Source of the DNA: JAJPHF01 sp035293805
GTDB taxonomy: Bacteria; Chloroflexota; UBA6077; JAJPHF01
DNA length: 64,000 nt
Assembly: GCA_035293805.1 (NCBI GenBank)
Contig: DATGMD010000031.1
Location: 124,001-188,000 of the forward strand
Reading direction: 5' to 3'
How positions within the stretch are numbered: position 1 is the stretch's first letter; every line of letters begins with the position of its first letter. This document shows positions 56,078 through 64,000 of the stretch, piece after piece. The translations under genes were made by a program, and so were the position numbers. The notes under the pieces were generated by a model, which did no database searches, was not told the DNA's origin, and saw only the letters and a program-made list of their open reading frames with translations.

Positions 56078-56488
56078 ATGGCCACGGATCCGTCCACCCC
56101 GCCCGCCGGGGAGCCCACGCCGGCCCCCGGGGTCGCGCCGGCTGCTGCCCCGGCGGCCGCGCCCGCGACGTCCGCGGCGCCGCCCGCCGCGGACGAGGCG
56201 GCAGCCGCGAAGGAAGCTCCCGCCGCCGCGCCGCCGGCCGCGCGGCCCGCCGCGGCCGCGCGGCCGGCGCCGGCGGCGCGCCCGGCCGCCGCCCCGCGGC
56301 CAGCGGCCGCCGCGGCGACACGCCCGGCCGGGCGCGCCGCCGCGCCGCCAGCTGCGCCGCGCAAGCAGGCGCCGTGGATTATTGGCCTCGTTCTGACGCT
56401 GCTGGTCGCGGCGGTGCTGCTCGGCGGGATGCTGGTGGTCGCGGGCATGATGACGCTATTCGCGCCGCCCGCTCCACCGATTTACTAG
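56078..56488 (+). CDS. Ala/Pro-rich protein with one C-terminal membrane helix
   Basis: A 136-residue protein made of about 95 Ala/Pro-rich residues (with regularly spaced Arg after residue 55) and a single hydrophobic helix (PWIIGLVLTLLVAAVLLGGM onward), ending FAPPAPPIY. The topology is that of a tail-anchored protein with a flexible, basic, extended domain. GGAGG precedes the ATG. No family; a low-complexity gene of this kind can mislead, but the clean transmembrane helix and ribosome site argue for expression. Confidence 0.55.
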   Translation: MATDPSTPPAGEPTPAPGVAPAAAPAAAPATSAAPPAADEAAAAKEAPAAAPPAARPAAAARPAPAARPAAAPRPAAAAATRPAGRAAAPPAAPRKQAPWIIGLVLTLLVAAVLLGGMLVVAGMMTLFAPPAPPIY

Positions 56489-56629
56489 CCGACTGTAACA
56501 GAACTGCAACGGTTTGCCCTGCGCGGCGGCCCGCGGCGCGTGCTACCCTCGCGCCATGCCGTGGTCCCGAGCGGCCGCGGCGGAGTCCACCCGCCGCGGC
56601 AACGACGCCGCGGCGGCAGGGAGGCGGAG

Positions 56630-56827
56630 GTGCCTTACCGCGTTTGGGTGCGCGCCTGGGTCGCGCGCGAGGAAATCTTCGAGGACCGCCACAGCGCCGA
56701 GCTGTTCCGTCTCAAGCTGGCGGCCAGCCGCCCCACGCTCAATCTGAGCGACGTCGCCGTTGCCCGCGAGCGCGCGGCCGGCACCGATCAGCCGTCCGCC
56801 CCCCGCAGCCAACCGTTGGCCCAGTAG
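56630..56827 (+). CDS. Small hypothetical protein
   Basis: A 65-residue frame beginning with GTG (VPYRVWVRAWVAREEIFEDR) after GGGAGGCGGAG. The strand-helix pattern YRVWVRAWV ... HSAELFRLKLAASR looks like a small alpha/beta domain; the tail is disordered. Longer in-frame starts upstream exist but give Arg/Pro-rich sequence of poor quality. No family recognised, so this is a tentative call. Confidence 0.4.
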   Translation: MPYRVWVRAWVAREEIFEDRHSAELFRLKLAASRPTLNLSDVAVARERAAGTDQPSAPRSQPLAQ

Positions 56828-56944
56828 CCTCGGACGCGGTTAGGGTAGGGGAGGAGCGCTTCCCTGCAGGCGGCTAGCCCCCGGCCTCCGGGCGTGCAGG
56901 GGAGCGGCGCTCGCAGTATGCCGCGCCACATTCTGCCGGGCGGC

Positions 56945-56961
56945 GTGGGGGTGTCCCCCCA
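56945..56961. repeat. GC-rich repeat shared with the cofG tail
   Basis: GTGGGGGTGTCCCCCCA occurs here and, with one mismatch and in the opposite orientation, at 49428-49444 inside the 3' end of cofG. It can form a small hairpin (GGGGG/CCCCC). It lies just beyond the 3' end of the minus-strand permease operon. Confidence 0.5.
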
Positions 56962-56978
56962 CCTGCCCTCTTCCGCCT

Positions 56979-57956
56979 CTACCTCTGCATCCAGGGGTCG
57001 AGCGCGTCGCGTAGGCCGTCGCCGAAGAAGTTGTAGCTGAGCACGGTGAGCGACAGCGCCGCCGCGGGCGCGACGAGCATGTGCGGCTCCGCCCGCATCG
57101 CCTTGTAGCCTTCGAGAATCATGGCGCCCCAGCTGGGCATCGGCGCCTGCACGCCCAGCCCCAGGAAGCTCAGGCTCGCCTCGAGCAGGATGGCGCTCGG
57201 GATGCCGAACGTCGCGGCGACGATGATTGGCGCGAGCGTGTTCGGCAGCAAGTGCTGGCGGAGGATCCGCAGGTCGCCGGCGCCGAGCGTTCGGGCGGCG
57301 TCCACGAACTCCCGCTCCTTCAGGCTTAGCACCTGGCCCCGGACCAGGCGCGCGACGGTCAGCCAGGAGGTCAGCGCCAGGGCCACGAACACGCCGAGCA
57401 GCCCGCCGAACGCCGCGTCCACCGCCGCGAAGGCGCCGAGCGTGCCGCCGCCGGCGGCCAGGGCCGCCCGTACCGTGGTCATGACGACGATGACGAGCAG
57501 CAGGTCGGGGATCGAGTAGAGCACGTCGACCGCGCGCATCAGCAGCGTGTCCAGCCAGCCGCCAAAGTAGCCCGCGAGCGCGCCGACCGGCACGCCGACG
57601 AGCAGGATCAGCGCCTGCACGACGAGGCCCACGGCGAGGGAGATGCGCGCGCCGTACAGCAGGCGGCTCAGGATGTCGCGGCCCAGCTCGTCGGTGCCCA
57701 GCCAGTGCTGCGGCGATGGCGGCTGCCGCACGACGGTGAGGTCTTGCTGCCAGAAGGGGTAGGGCGCCAGCACGTCGGCCAGGACGGCGCACAGCGCCAC
57801 CAGCACGATGAAGCCCAGCCCCGCCAGGGCCGCGCGGTTGCGGCAGAGCCGCCGCCAGGCGTCCCGCCAGAGCCCCCGCCCTGCCGCCGAGCGCTCCGTG
57901 CTGAGTGCCGCAGGCCGCCTGAGCACGGCGGCGCTGGGGCGCGCTTCTGAGGCCAT
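56979..57956 (-). CDS. Peptide/nickel-type ABC transporter permease, DppC/OppC family
   Basis: A 325-residue permease with an N-terminal signal-anchor helix (LGFIVLVALCAVLADVLAPY), the DppC landmark HWLGTDELGRDILSRLLYGA, then five helices and the EAA loop EFVDAARTLGAGDLRILRQH with PNTLAPIIV. It is the second permease of a peptide-type importer; the binding protein and DppB-type permease are upstream on the same strand. The two ATPase genes that normally follow are absent: a plus-strand gene and repeats come next. Confidence 0.9.
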   Translation of the reverse strand: MASEARPSAAVLRRPAALSTERSAAGRGLWRDAWRRLCRNRAALAGLGFIVLVALCAVLADVLAPYPFWQQDLTVVRQPPSPQHWLGTDELGRDILSRLLYGARISLAVGLVVQALILLVGVPVGALAGYFGGWLDTLLMRAVDVLYSIPDLLLVIVVMTTVRAALAAGGGTLGAFAAVDAAFGGLLGVFVALALTSWLTVARLVRGQVLSLKEREFVDAARTLGAGDLRILRQHLLPNTLAPIIVAATFGIPSAILLEASLSFLGLGVQAPMPSWGAMILEGYKAMRAEPHMLVAPAAALSLTVLSYNFFGDGLRDALDPWMQR

Positions 57957-58121
57957 CCGCTGTTCACCCGGACCGCATTTCTGGACTGAGGATAGAGCAC
58001 GTCACGGCATCGCGCCAGGGAAGGGCGGCAATACGCCCCGCCTGAGCAGCTGGCCGGGGGCTGGGGTGCGCGCGTGGCGTACCCCCACGCCCGCCCCAGG
58101 CCGGGAAGCCAGCTTACAGCG

Positions 58122-59042
58122 TCAGTCGTAGCGGATGCGCGGGTCGAGGTAGCCGTACAGCAAGTCGACGAGCAGGTTGACGACGGCGATCACCGTGGCA
58201 AACAACAGCGTGACGCCCATCAGCACCGGGTAGTCGCGGTTCGTCACGGCCGTGACGAAATAGCGCCCTAGCCCCGGGATGTTGAAGACGTACTCGACGT
58301 AAAAGGAGCCGGTGATGACGATGGCGAGCATCACGCCGGCCACGGTCGTCACGGGGATCAAGGCGTTGCGGAGGGCGTGGCGCCAGACGACCGTGCGCTC
58401 GCCGAGCCCTTTCGCCCGCGCCGTGCGCACGTAGTCCATGCGCGTCACCTCGAGCATGGCCGCGCGAGTGTAGCGCGCCAGCAGCGCGGCGGGCGGCAGC
58501 GCCAGGGTGAACACCGGCAGCACGGCTTGCTCCGGCCGGCCCCAGCCCTGCGTGGGCACCCAGCCGAGCTTCAGCGCGAACAGCAGCACGAGCAGCGGCC
58601 CCACGACGAACGCCGGCACCGACACGCCGCTGATGGCGAACAGCATCGCCAGGTGGTCGAGCCAGCTATTGTGGCGCAGCGCCGAGACGACGCCCAGGGT
58701 CACGCCGAGCGCCGTGCCCACGGCCATCGCCATCAGGCCCAGGGAGAGCGACACGGGGAAGAAGTCGCCGATGACGTCGTTCACGGTGCGCGAGCGCGAG
58801 GCGTAGGAGGGGCCGAAGTCGAAGCGGGTGACGACGCCGACCAGATAGTCGGTGTACTGCTGCCAGACGGGCTTGTCCAGGCCGTACTTGCGGTCCAGCG
58901 CCTCGCGCACCTCGCGCGGCACCGGCTTCTCGCGGTCCCACGGGCCGCCGGGCGTGAGCTGCATCAGCCCGAAGGTCAGCGTGTACACCGCCAGCCAGAT
59001 CGGCACCAGCAGCAGGATGCGGCGCAATAGGTAGGTAGCCAT
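58122..59042 (-). CDS. Peptide/nickel-type ABC transporter permease, DppB/OppB family
   Basis: A 306-residue permease: MATYLLRRILLLVPIWLAVY is the usual DppB N-terminus, LTPGGPWDREKPVP follows, and the EAA loop reads DYVRTARAKGLGERTVVWRH with ALRNALIPVTT. Six helices are expected. It pairs with the DppC-type permease 165 bases downstream. Its ATG is directly preceded by heptad repeats (rather than a Shine-Dalgarno), so translation may depend on coupling, secondary structure or a weak site. Confidence 0.9.
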   Translation of the reverse strand: MATYLLRRILLLVPIWLAVYTLTFGLMQLTPGGPWDREKPVPREVREALDRKYGLDKPVWQQYTDYLVGVVTRFDFGPSYASRSRTVNDVIGDFFPVSLSLGLMAMAVGTALGVTLGVVSALRHNSWLDHLAMLFAISGVSVPAFVVGPLLVLLFALKLGWVPTQGWGRPEQAVLPVFTLALPPAALLARYTRAAMLEVTRMDYVRTARAKGLGERTVVWRHALRNALIPVTTVAGVMLAIVITGSFYVEYVFNIPGLGRYFVTAVTNRDYPVLMGVTLLFATVIAVVNLLVDLLYGYLDPRIRYD

Positions 59043-59178
59043 CAGCGGTCAGCCGTCAGCCATCAGCAGATCGAACGATATCGCCCTTGCCCCTTCTCGT
59101 GCCACGGACCGTCGCGGCCGGCGCCAAGCGCGGCTCAGCTCGCGCTGATAGCTGAAAGCCGACGGCTGACCGCTTATC
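59041..59178. repeat. Heptad-repeat element (RTCAGCN arrays), second site
   Basis: Four heptads (ATCAGCG, GTCAGCC, GTCAGCC, ATCAGCA) run from 59041 to 59068. Degenerate heptads in the opposite orientation (GCTGATA, GCTGAAA, GCCGACG, GCTGACC) run from about 59146 to 59173, around an 80-base centre. It fills the gap between the peptide-binding-protein stop and the DppB-type ATG, so an element of the kind seen at 54095-54205 sits inside this operon too. Confidence 0.75.
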
Positions 59179-60829
59179 ACGGGGTCGCTATCGCCATCTT
59201 CGCCAGCGGCGTGTTCCCCATCACCCGCTGTGGGTTGTAGTTCTGGACGTAGGGCTTGACGAGCACCTCGTAGCGCTCGTAGTTGATCGGGATGTGGATG
59301 TAGTCGCGGGCCAGGATCGCCTCGGCTTGCTCGTAGAGCGCGGTCCGCGCCGCCGCGTCCTGCTCGCCGCGCGCCTTCCGCACCAGCGCATCGTAGTCGG
59401 CGTTCTTCCAGCCGCCGTTGAACTGCGTGGGGTCCTCGGCCGAGTCCCAGAGCATGTTGTACCAGTTGTTCGGGTCCTCGTAATCCGACACCCAGCCGCC
59501 GCGGTACAGGTCGCCGTGCTCCGTCCAGCCCGGCTCGAACTTCCACTTTAGGAAGACCTTCCACTCCATGCTATCGAGCCGCAGCGTGATGCCGAGGGTG
59601 TCCTTCCAGCGCTGCTGGAGGTACTGTGCCAGCGCCTTCCACACGTCGGCGGTGTTGTAGGTGAAGGTGATCTCGGGGAAGCCGCGGCCGTCCGGGTAGC
59701 CGGCCTCCGCCATGAGCTGCTTCGCGCGCTGCACGTCTTCCTTCGGCCACAGCTCCGGCTTGCGGCCGGCGATGCCCTCCGGCTGCAGGCTGGTCGCCGG
59801 CTGCCCGGGGCGTTTCAGCACGTCGCGCAGCAACTGCTCGCGGTCGATGGAGATACCGAGCGCCTCGCGGACGCGCGGGTCCCGGAGAGCGGGCCGGCGG
59901 GCATTCACGACGATGAAGCGCGTGTCCGAGGCGGGGAACAGATGGAGCTGGTCCTTGTACTGTGGATCGTTGCGGAGTCGGTCTACCTGGGCCGGCGGTA
60001 GGCGATAGTTGGTCGTGCTCATGTCCAGCTCGCCCGCCTCGTAGGCCGCGAGCATCTGCTCCTCGGCGCCATCCGGGAAGATCTTGAACACGGCACGCGT
60101 GAGCGTCGGCTTGTTGCCCCAGTAGTCGTCGTTGCGGACGAGCGTCAGGTCCTGGTCGTGCCGCCAGCTCTCCAGCTTGAACGGGCCATTCGTCACGATG
60201 CTGCTCGCCTCGGTCCAGGCGTCGGGCGACCGCTCGACCGCCCAGCGCGGCAGCGGAAAGAACGTCCAGGTGCTGACCAGGCGCAGGAAGTACGCCGCGG
60301 GCTCCTCGAGCTGGACTACCAGGGTGCGGTCGTCCACGGCGCGCACGCCCAGCGTGTCCGGGTCGGCGCCCTGCTGGTGGATACGCTGGGCGTTGAGGAT
60401 CGGGTAGAGCGCGTTGGCGTAGTCGGACGCCGTCTTGGGGTCGATGTTGCGCTTCCAGGCATACTCGTAGTCGCGCGCGGTGACCGGCTGGCCGTCGCTC
60501 CAGCGCACGCCGTCGCGCAGCCGGAACGTGTACTGGCGGCCGTCGTCCGACACCTGCCAGGCCTCGGCTTGGACCGGGTGTACGGCGCCTTGATCGTCGA
60601 AGCTGACGAGGCCCTCGAACAGCTGCGAGATCACGTCGATGGACACGGCGTCGGCGGCCAGGCCGGGGTCGAGGGTGGGCGGCTCGGTAGTCGGCAGCCG
60701 CACCACCTGCTCGCGGGGCGCCCCATTGCTCTGCCGCTGTCCCGCTTCCTGTCCGCCGCTCTGGCAGGCCGTGCCGATCACGAGCAGCGCGAGCGCGAGC
60801 GCCAGGGATCCGCGAGCCGTTCGCCGCAC
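59177..60829 (-). CDS. Peptide-type ABC transporter substrate-binding lipoprotein (OppA/DppA family 5)
   Basis: A 550-residue lipoprotein (lipobox LLVIGTACQSGG). Family-5 landmarks: LPTTEPPTLDPGLAADAVSI, LFEGLVSFDDQG, FRLRDGVRWSDGQPVTARDY with EYAWKRNIDPKTASDYANAL, VRNDDYWGNKPTLTRAVFKI and the C-terminal WVSDYEDPNNWYNMLWDSAE. OppA-like EYAWKR and the oligopeptide-type length suggest oligopeptides. First gene of the importer operon (binding protein, DppB, DppC), separated from DppB by heptad repeats. GTG start with GGAGG. Confidence 0.92.
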   Translation of the reverse strand: MRRTARGSLALALALLVIGTACQSGGQEAGQRQSNGAPREQVVRLPTTEPPTLDPGLAADAVSIDVISQLFEGLVSFDDQGAVHPVQAEAWQVSDDGRQYTFRLRDGVRWSDGQPVTARDYEYAWKRNIDPKTASDYANALYPILNAQRIHQQGADPDTLGVRAVDDRTLVVQLEEPAAYFLRLVSTWTFFPLPRWAVERSPDAWTEASSIVTNGPFKLESWRHDQDLTLVRNDDYWGNKPTLTRAVFKIFPDGAEEQMLAAYEAGELDMSTTNYRLPPAQVDRLRNDPQYKDQLHLFPASDTRFIVVNARRPALRDPRVREALGISIDREQLLRDVLKRPGQPATSLQPEGIAGRKPELWPKEDVQRAKQLMAEAGYPDGRGFPEITFTYNTADVWKALAQYLQQRWKDTLGITLRLDSMEWKVFLKWKFEPGWTEHGDLYRGGWVSDYEDPNNWYNMLWDSAEDPTQFNGGWKNADYDALVRKARGEQDAAARTALYEQAEAILARDYIHIPINYERYEVLVKPYVQNYNPQRVMGNTPLAKMAIATP

Positions 60830-60981
60830 TGCTACCTCCAGACCCAGCTATCCCCGCGCCGCCGCGGACGCCGGCGCGGCCGGGTGGCGCGCGGGCCGGC
60901 TCGGCCGCGCATGTGGGCAACTATAACACCCCGACCTGCCAGCCTCGCAGCCTGCCGCTGTGCGCCGGCGGGCGCCGCGCC

Positions 60982-61803
60982 CTACTCCATGCGCACGTTG
61001 TGCTTCGGGTCGTAGTCCACGGCCACGTCGCTCTCGAAGGACCAGCGCACGCGGTCCTTGGGGTAGCCGCCGCGCCAGGTGCGGTCGAGGAAGGCGAGCA
61101 GGATGCGCCAGGTCTCCTCGGCCTCGTCGCGCCGGTAACGCCCGGGCATGGTGTCGTTCAGCCAGCCGTGCGGCACGTTCGCGAAGACTTTCATCTGGTA
61201 GGTCTTGCGATGCTTCTCCAGCTCGTCGCGGAACCGCAGCACGTACTCCAGGGGGATGACGTGGTCGCCCTCGCCGAACACGCCCAGCACGGGACACTGC
61301 ACGCGTGCGATCAGGGCCTCCAGCGCCTCGGGCTGGTTGGCGTTGACTTCCCAGCCGGCCGGCTGGCAAGCGCCGTAGAAGACCACCGCGGCGCCCACGT
61401 CCGAGCGGTTCGCCGCCACGACCAGCGGCCAGCGCCCCGACAGGCACACGCCCATCACCGCCAGGCGCCCGAGATCGGCCTCGGGCACGTCCTGCAAGTA
61501 GGCGATGCTCGCGTTCAGGTCGTCTAGCACCTGTGGATCGGGCAGGGGCACCTGGATCTCCCCGCGCGCCAGCCGCGCCTGGTCGGGGAACCGCGAGTAG
61601 AGGTTCGGGGCGAGGCACAGGTAGCCGTCGCCGGCGAAGCGTGCGGCCAGGTCGAGCGTGTGCTGCACCAGCCCGTACCGCTCGTGCAGCAGGATCACGC
61701 TTGGGTGCGGGCCGGCGCCATCCGGCACGGCCAGAAACGCCTCGACGGCGTTGCCGTAGCGCACGGTGCGCGTGGTGGCGTGACGTCCGGTGTCGGTAGC
61801 CAT
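60982..61803 (-). CDS. Dienelactone hydrolase family protein
   Basis: A 273-residue alpha/beta hydrolase. The nucleophile elbow is MGVCLSGRW (Cys, as in dienelactone hydrolase), with the activating Glu in VILLHERYGL, the Asp in FGEGDHVIP and the His in VPHGWLND. So the Glu-Cys-Asp-His set of DLH is complete. The enzyme probably opens a lactone in an aromatic or chloroaromatic breakdown route. The tail (YPKDRVRWSFESDVAVDYDP) extends beyond classic DLH by about 35 residues. GGAG precedes the ATG. Confidence 0.85.
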   Translation of the reverse strand: MATDTGRHATTRTVRYGNAVEAFLAVPDGAGPHPSVILLHERYGLVQHTLDLAARFAGDGYLCLAPNLYSRFPDQARLARGEIQVPLPDPQVLDDLNASIAYLQDVPEADLGRLAVMGVCLSGRWPLVVAANRSDVGAAVVFYGACQPAGWEVNANQPEALEALIARVQCPVLGVFGEGDHVIPLEYVLRFRDELEKHRKTYQMKVFANVPHGWLNDTMPGRYRRDEAEETWRILLAFLDRTWRGGYPKDRVRWSFESDVAVDYDPKHNVRME

Positions 61804-61875
61804 GTCGTCTCCGTTCGCGGGCGAGATCGGCGTGCGGCCACGCCCCCACAGCGCGGGGACCGCGCGGCGCGGCGG

Positions 61876-62868
61876 TTACTCGTGCGGCACGCTCTCGGCG
61901 AGGTCGCGGACTTGCTGGCTGGCCGCGGCGTTGCCCTGGCTCTGGAACAGCGCGGCGGCGGTCTGCAAGTCCTGCAAGGCCGCGTCGTGCTGGCCGAGGC
62001 TCTCGCGCGCCACGCCGCGGTTCATGTGCGCTTGCGCGAGGTCGGGCTTGTAGCGGATCGCCTGGTCGAATTGCGCGATGGCCCGCTCCGGGTTCCCTTG
62101 TTTAAAGATGGCCAGGCCGAGATTGTTGTAGATCTCGGCGGCGTTCGGCCGGTTGCGCAGCGCCTGAGCGAAATCGTCGATAGCCGCCTGATAGTCGCCC
62201 AGGTCGCTGTAGGCGTTGCCGCGATTCATGTACGTATCGGCCAACACCGAGGCTACCGTTCCGCTCGGCGAGCCATCCCCGCCTGGCGGCGCGAGCTGGA
62301 TGACCTGCGTAAAGTCCTCGACCGCGCCCTGGGGATCGCCCAGCGCTCGCCGCACGCGTCCACGGTTGTAGTACGCCTGGTCGAGCCCGGGGTTGAGGCG
62401 AATCGCAGCGTTGAAGTCCTCCAGCGCCCCGGCCGTGTCGCCCTGGTCGGCCTTCACGACCCCCCGGCTGTTGTACGCTTGCGCGTTGTTCGGGTCCGCA
62501 GCCAGCGCGGCGTTGAAGTCCTCCAGCGCGCCGGCGGGGTCGGTGCCCTGCTGCGCCAGGGCGACGCCGCGCTGCACGTACTGGTCGGCGGTGGGCTGGG
62601 CGGGGCGGCTGATGAGCAGCACGGCCGCGGTGAGGCCGACAAATCCGAGTACGATCAGCAGCGCCGCGCGCGTCCGGCGGGATGAGCCAGGCGAGGCCGC
62701 GCCCTCGTCCGACGTCTCGGGCGCGGCCGCCTCGTCGGCCGGAACCGTCTCGGCCGTTACCGCCGTAGGTGCGCCCTCGGGCGTCGCTACGCCTGCCCGC
62801 CCGGGCGCCGCCGCGGGCGCGGGCGGAACAGGCGGTGGGCCGGCCGGCATGGGACTTGGATTCTCCAC
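61876..62868 (-). CDS. Membrane-anchored TPR-repeat protein
   Basis: A 330-residue protein: a Pro/Ala-rich cytoplasmic lead, one membrane helix (AALLIVLGFVGLTAAVLLIS), then at least five tetratricopeptide repeats outside the membrane, for example AQAYNSRGVVKADQGDTAGA, DQAYYNRGRVRRALGDPQGA, TYMNRGNAYSDLGDYQAAID, EIYNNLGLAIFKQGNPERAI and AQAHMNRGVARESLGQHDAA. It is a scaffold for protein complexes. The GTG at 62866-62868 with GGGAG is taken as the start; an ATG six codons later is an alternative. Upstream in-frame sequence is Arg-rich and unlikely. Confidence 0.82.
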   Translation of the reverse strand: MENPSPMPAGPPPVPPAPAAAPGRAGVATPEGAPTAVTAETVPADEAAAPETSDEGAASPGSSRRTRAALLIVLGFVGLTAAVLLISRPAQPTADQYVQRGVALAQQGTDPAGALEDFNAALAADPNNAQAYNSRGVVKADQGDTAGALEDFNAAIRLNPGLDQAYYNRGRVRRALGDPQGAVEDFTQVIQLAPPGGDGSPSGTVASVLADTYMNRGNAYSDLGDYQAAIDDFAQALRNRPNAAEIYNNLGLAIFKQGNPERAIAQFDQAIRYKPDLAQAHMNRGVARESLGQHDAALQDLQTAAALFQSQGNAAASQQVRDLAESVPHE

Positions 62869-63091
62869 TGGTTCGCTCCCGTCATCACCATAACTGAGGG
62901 CCGCTACCAGGCACGACCGACGCCGCGCCCGGCGCTTGCGGCGGCGGCGCGGCGTCGTTAGCCCTAGCGCCCAAGGGTAGGGCTTGCTGCCCGTGCGCGT
63001 CAAGCGAGCGGCCTGGCCCGCGCTGGCTGCCCCGGCACGCAGTCTGCGCCGGGACGGGCAGCAGCTGTACGTATCAAGCGGGGAGGCGGAG

Positions 63092-63301
63092 ATGGCGTCA
63101 CAAGCGCTCATGGACGTGCTGGCGCGCGCTCGCGAGGATGGCCACTTCTACCAGCTGCTGCAGAGCGACCCAATGACCGCGCTGGCCGGCGACGCTCTCA
63201 CCCCGGATGAGCGGCGGGCCTTGCAGGACCGCGACCGCGGGGCGCTGGTCGCACTGGGCGTCCCGGCGGAGCTGGCCCACTGGTGGGGCATCCAGCACTG
63301 A
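63092..63301 (+). CDS. Small LigA-like/possible RiPP-precursor-like protein
   Basis: A 69-residue protein, MASQALMDVLARAREDGHFY onward, with LLQSDPMTALAGDALTPDER and LVALGVPAELAHWWGIQH. The helical 'DPEAALAGY.LTPEERRAL' pattern is shared by short LigA-like and Franean1_4349-type proteins, some annotated as RiPP precursors. No modification enzyme is seen in the visible flank, so the RiPP idea is only a possibility. GGGGAGGCGGAG precedes the ATG, which makes expression likely. Confidence 0.55.
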   Translation: MASQALMDVLARAREDGHFYQLLQSDPMTALAGDALTPDERRALQDRDRGALVALGVPAELAHWWGIQH

Positions 63302-63339
63302 GTGCGCGTCCCCCTGGCGAAGCCGCCACGCGGCCGGAG

Positions 63340-63345
63340 TACAAT
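63340..63345 (+). promoter_or_regulatory. Candidate -10 element (TACAAT)
   Basis: TACAAT 46 bases before the membrane-protein ATG, in the 89-base gap after the small LigA-like gene. No clear -35. Confidence 0.3.
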
Positions 63346-63390
63346 GTCGGGGCAAGAGGTCCCACGAAACGGCTGGCGGTGCGTGGCGGC

Positions 63391-63870
63391 ATGAAGGCGA
63401 TCTCCTGGCAGGGGCTGACGCGGCGATCGCTGTACGCGGTGCCGGTGCTCGCGGTGAACGGCCTGTTCACGGACGGCACCGCTATCACCCTCTCCATTGC
63501 GCTCGGGCCGCCGTGGGCCTCGTTGCTGCACTGGCTCATCCTGGCGCCCTGGCTCTGCGTCGTGACCTGGGCGCTGCACCACCACATCCTGCCCGACGCG
63601 CTCGCCGCCTGGGTCGAGCGGCGCGAGGAGGCGCTCGGCCCGCGCTTGCAGCGCCTGGTGCGCTGGGGCAAGGGGCCGGCCGTCCTCACGCTCGGGGCCG
63701 TCTTTCCCCTGAGCGGCCTGCTCGGCATCCGCCTGTTTGGCGTCGCCGCCCCGCGCCGCTACCTGCTGGCGGCCGGCGTGGCCGCGGCCTACTGTGTGGT
63801 GACGACAGGGCTCATCTACAGCGGCGGCTGGCTGTTACTGCAGCGGCTCATCGCCCAATTCCACCCATGA
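63391..63870 (+). CDS. Polytopic membrane protein, unknown function
   Basis: A 159-residue protein with four predicted helices (about 15-38, 42-64, 95-115 and 122-148). A soluble charged stretch, AWVERREEALGPRLQRLVRW, separates the two hairpins. A WALHHHILPDAL motif with three His at a helix end could be a metal or heme site, but this is a guess. I do not recognise the family. The 3' end overlaps a frame entering from the minus strand. Confidence 0.6.
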   Translation: MKAISWQGLTRRSLYAVPVLAVNGLFTDGTAITLSIALGPPWASLLHWLILAPWLCVVTWALHHHILPDALAAWVERREEALGPRLQRLVRWGKGPAVLTLGAVFPLSGLLGIRLFGVAAPRRYLLAAGVAAAYCVVTTGLIYSGGWLLLQRLIAQFHP

Positions 63871-64000
63871 GCGCCGGCCCAATCGCCGGCGGGCCGAAGG
63901 CGCTGGGCGGGGGCATCGTGAGCGTCGCCGAGTCCGTCCGGGCCAGGATGGCGCCGTCGGCGTCCTGTGCCTCGATCGCGAACCGCAGGCTGCTGCCCGG
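63848..64000 (-). CDS. C-terminal fragment of an unidentified protein
   Basis: A minus-strand frame open to the window edge, 50 residues visible, ending in TGA: LRFAIEAQDADGAILARTDS followed by a Pro-rich tail. The alternating pattern looks like a beta-hairpin of an enzyme or binding domain. Codon third positions are GC-rich, as expected for a real gene here. It overlaps the end of the plus-strand membrane-protein gene by 23 bases. Too little is visible to assign a family. Confidence 0.4.
   Translation of the reverse strand, partial: PGSSLRFAIEAQDADGAILARTDSATLTMPPPSAFGPPAIGPALMGGIGR

Overview
The window is about 70% GC and carries no rRNA, tRNA or CRISPR array that I can see. The gene set suggests a free-living, probably uncultured bacterium related to Chloroflexota. 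It has separate cofG and cofH genes for coenzyme F420, an F420-dependent glucose-6-phosphate dehydrogenase, an F420-type flavin-fold oxidoreductase, many NMT1-type substrate-binding lipoproteins, UbiD-like and CaiB/BaiF enzymes, and a YfhO-type membrane protein. Actinobacteria usually carry CofG and CofH as one fused protein, so the split pair argues mildly against them. The taxonomic call is inference; no marker gene here settles it.

Layout. 1-2.26 kb: the end of an rlmB-like methyltransferase gene, a DUF6582 protein, two overlapping DUF1622 membrane proteins and two GC-rich composite repeats. 2.27-6.7 kb (minus): an apparent operon of an NAD-dependent epimerase, a small membrane protein, a UbiD-family decarboxylase and a cobalt-type nitrile hydratase (beta, alpha, accessory protein). 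6.9-12.5 kb (plus): a stand-alone propeptide-like protein, two secreted metzincin proteases and a secreted protein. 12.6-14.2 kb: an amidase with a small AtzG/GatC-like partner. 14.8-19.3 kb: a YfhO-like protein, scpB and small proteins. 19.4-23.5 kb: an Asp/Glu-racemase-fold protein, the head-to-head F420 pair, a cupredoxin-like protein and a cysteine hydrolase.

23.8-32.1 kb is an accessory island. It holds a degenerate two-component pair whose regulator gene has an in-frame stop, lower-GC secreted protein genes (two frameshifted), two convergent IS4-type elements with a 92-bp MITE-like element between them, and a second MITE-like element next to a transporter gene.

32-55 kb is catabolic: a fused ABC permease, an extradiol-dioxygenase-like protein, a TAXI protein, five solute-binding lipoproteins, a MaoC/CaiB pair, a Rieske ferredoxin, a divergent LysR regulator facing an operon with two 3-hydroxyanthranilate-dioxygenase-like cupins and an M24-fold protein, a ThDP enzyme, cofH-cofG, and an operon of isochorismatase-like protein, binding protein and arylmalonate-decarboxylase homologue. 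55-64 kb: a HIT-Nudix fusion, a peptide-type ABC importer lacking its ATPases, a dienelactone hydrolase, a TPR protein and small proteins.

Taken together the genes point to scavenging of organic acids, amides, nitriles, peptides and aromatic fragments: binding proteins outside the cell, and CoA-, F420-, ThDP- and metal-dependent enzymes inside. The most unusual items are the degenerate two-component pair, the cupin pair with one member lacking a metal ligand, the free propeptide beside its protease relatives, the nested IS/MITE structure, the heptad-repeat elements inside operons, and the apparently leaderless LysR gene.
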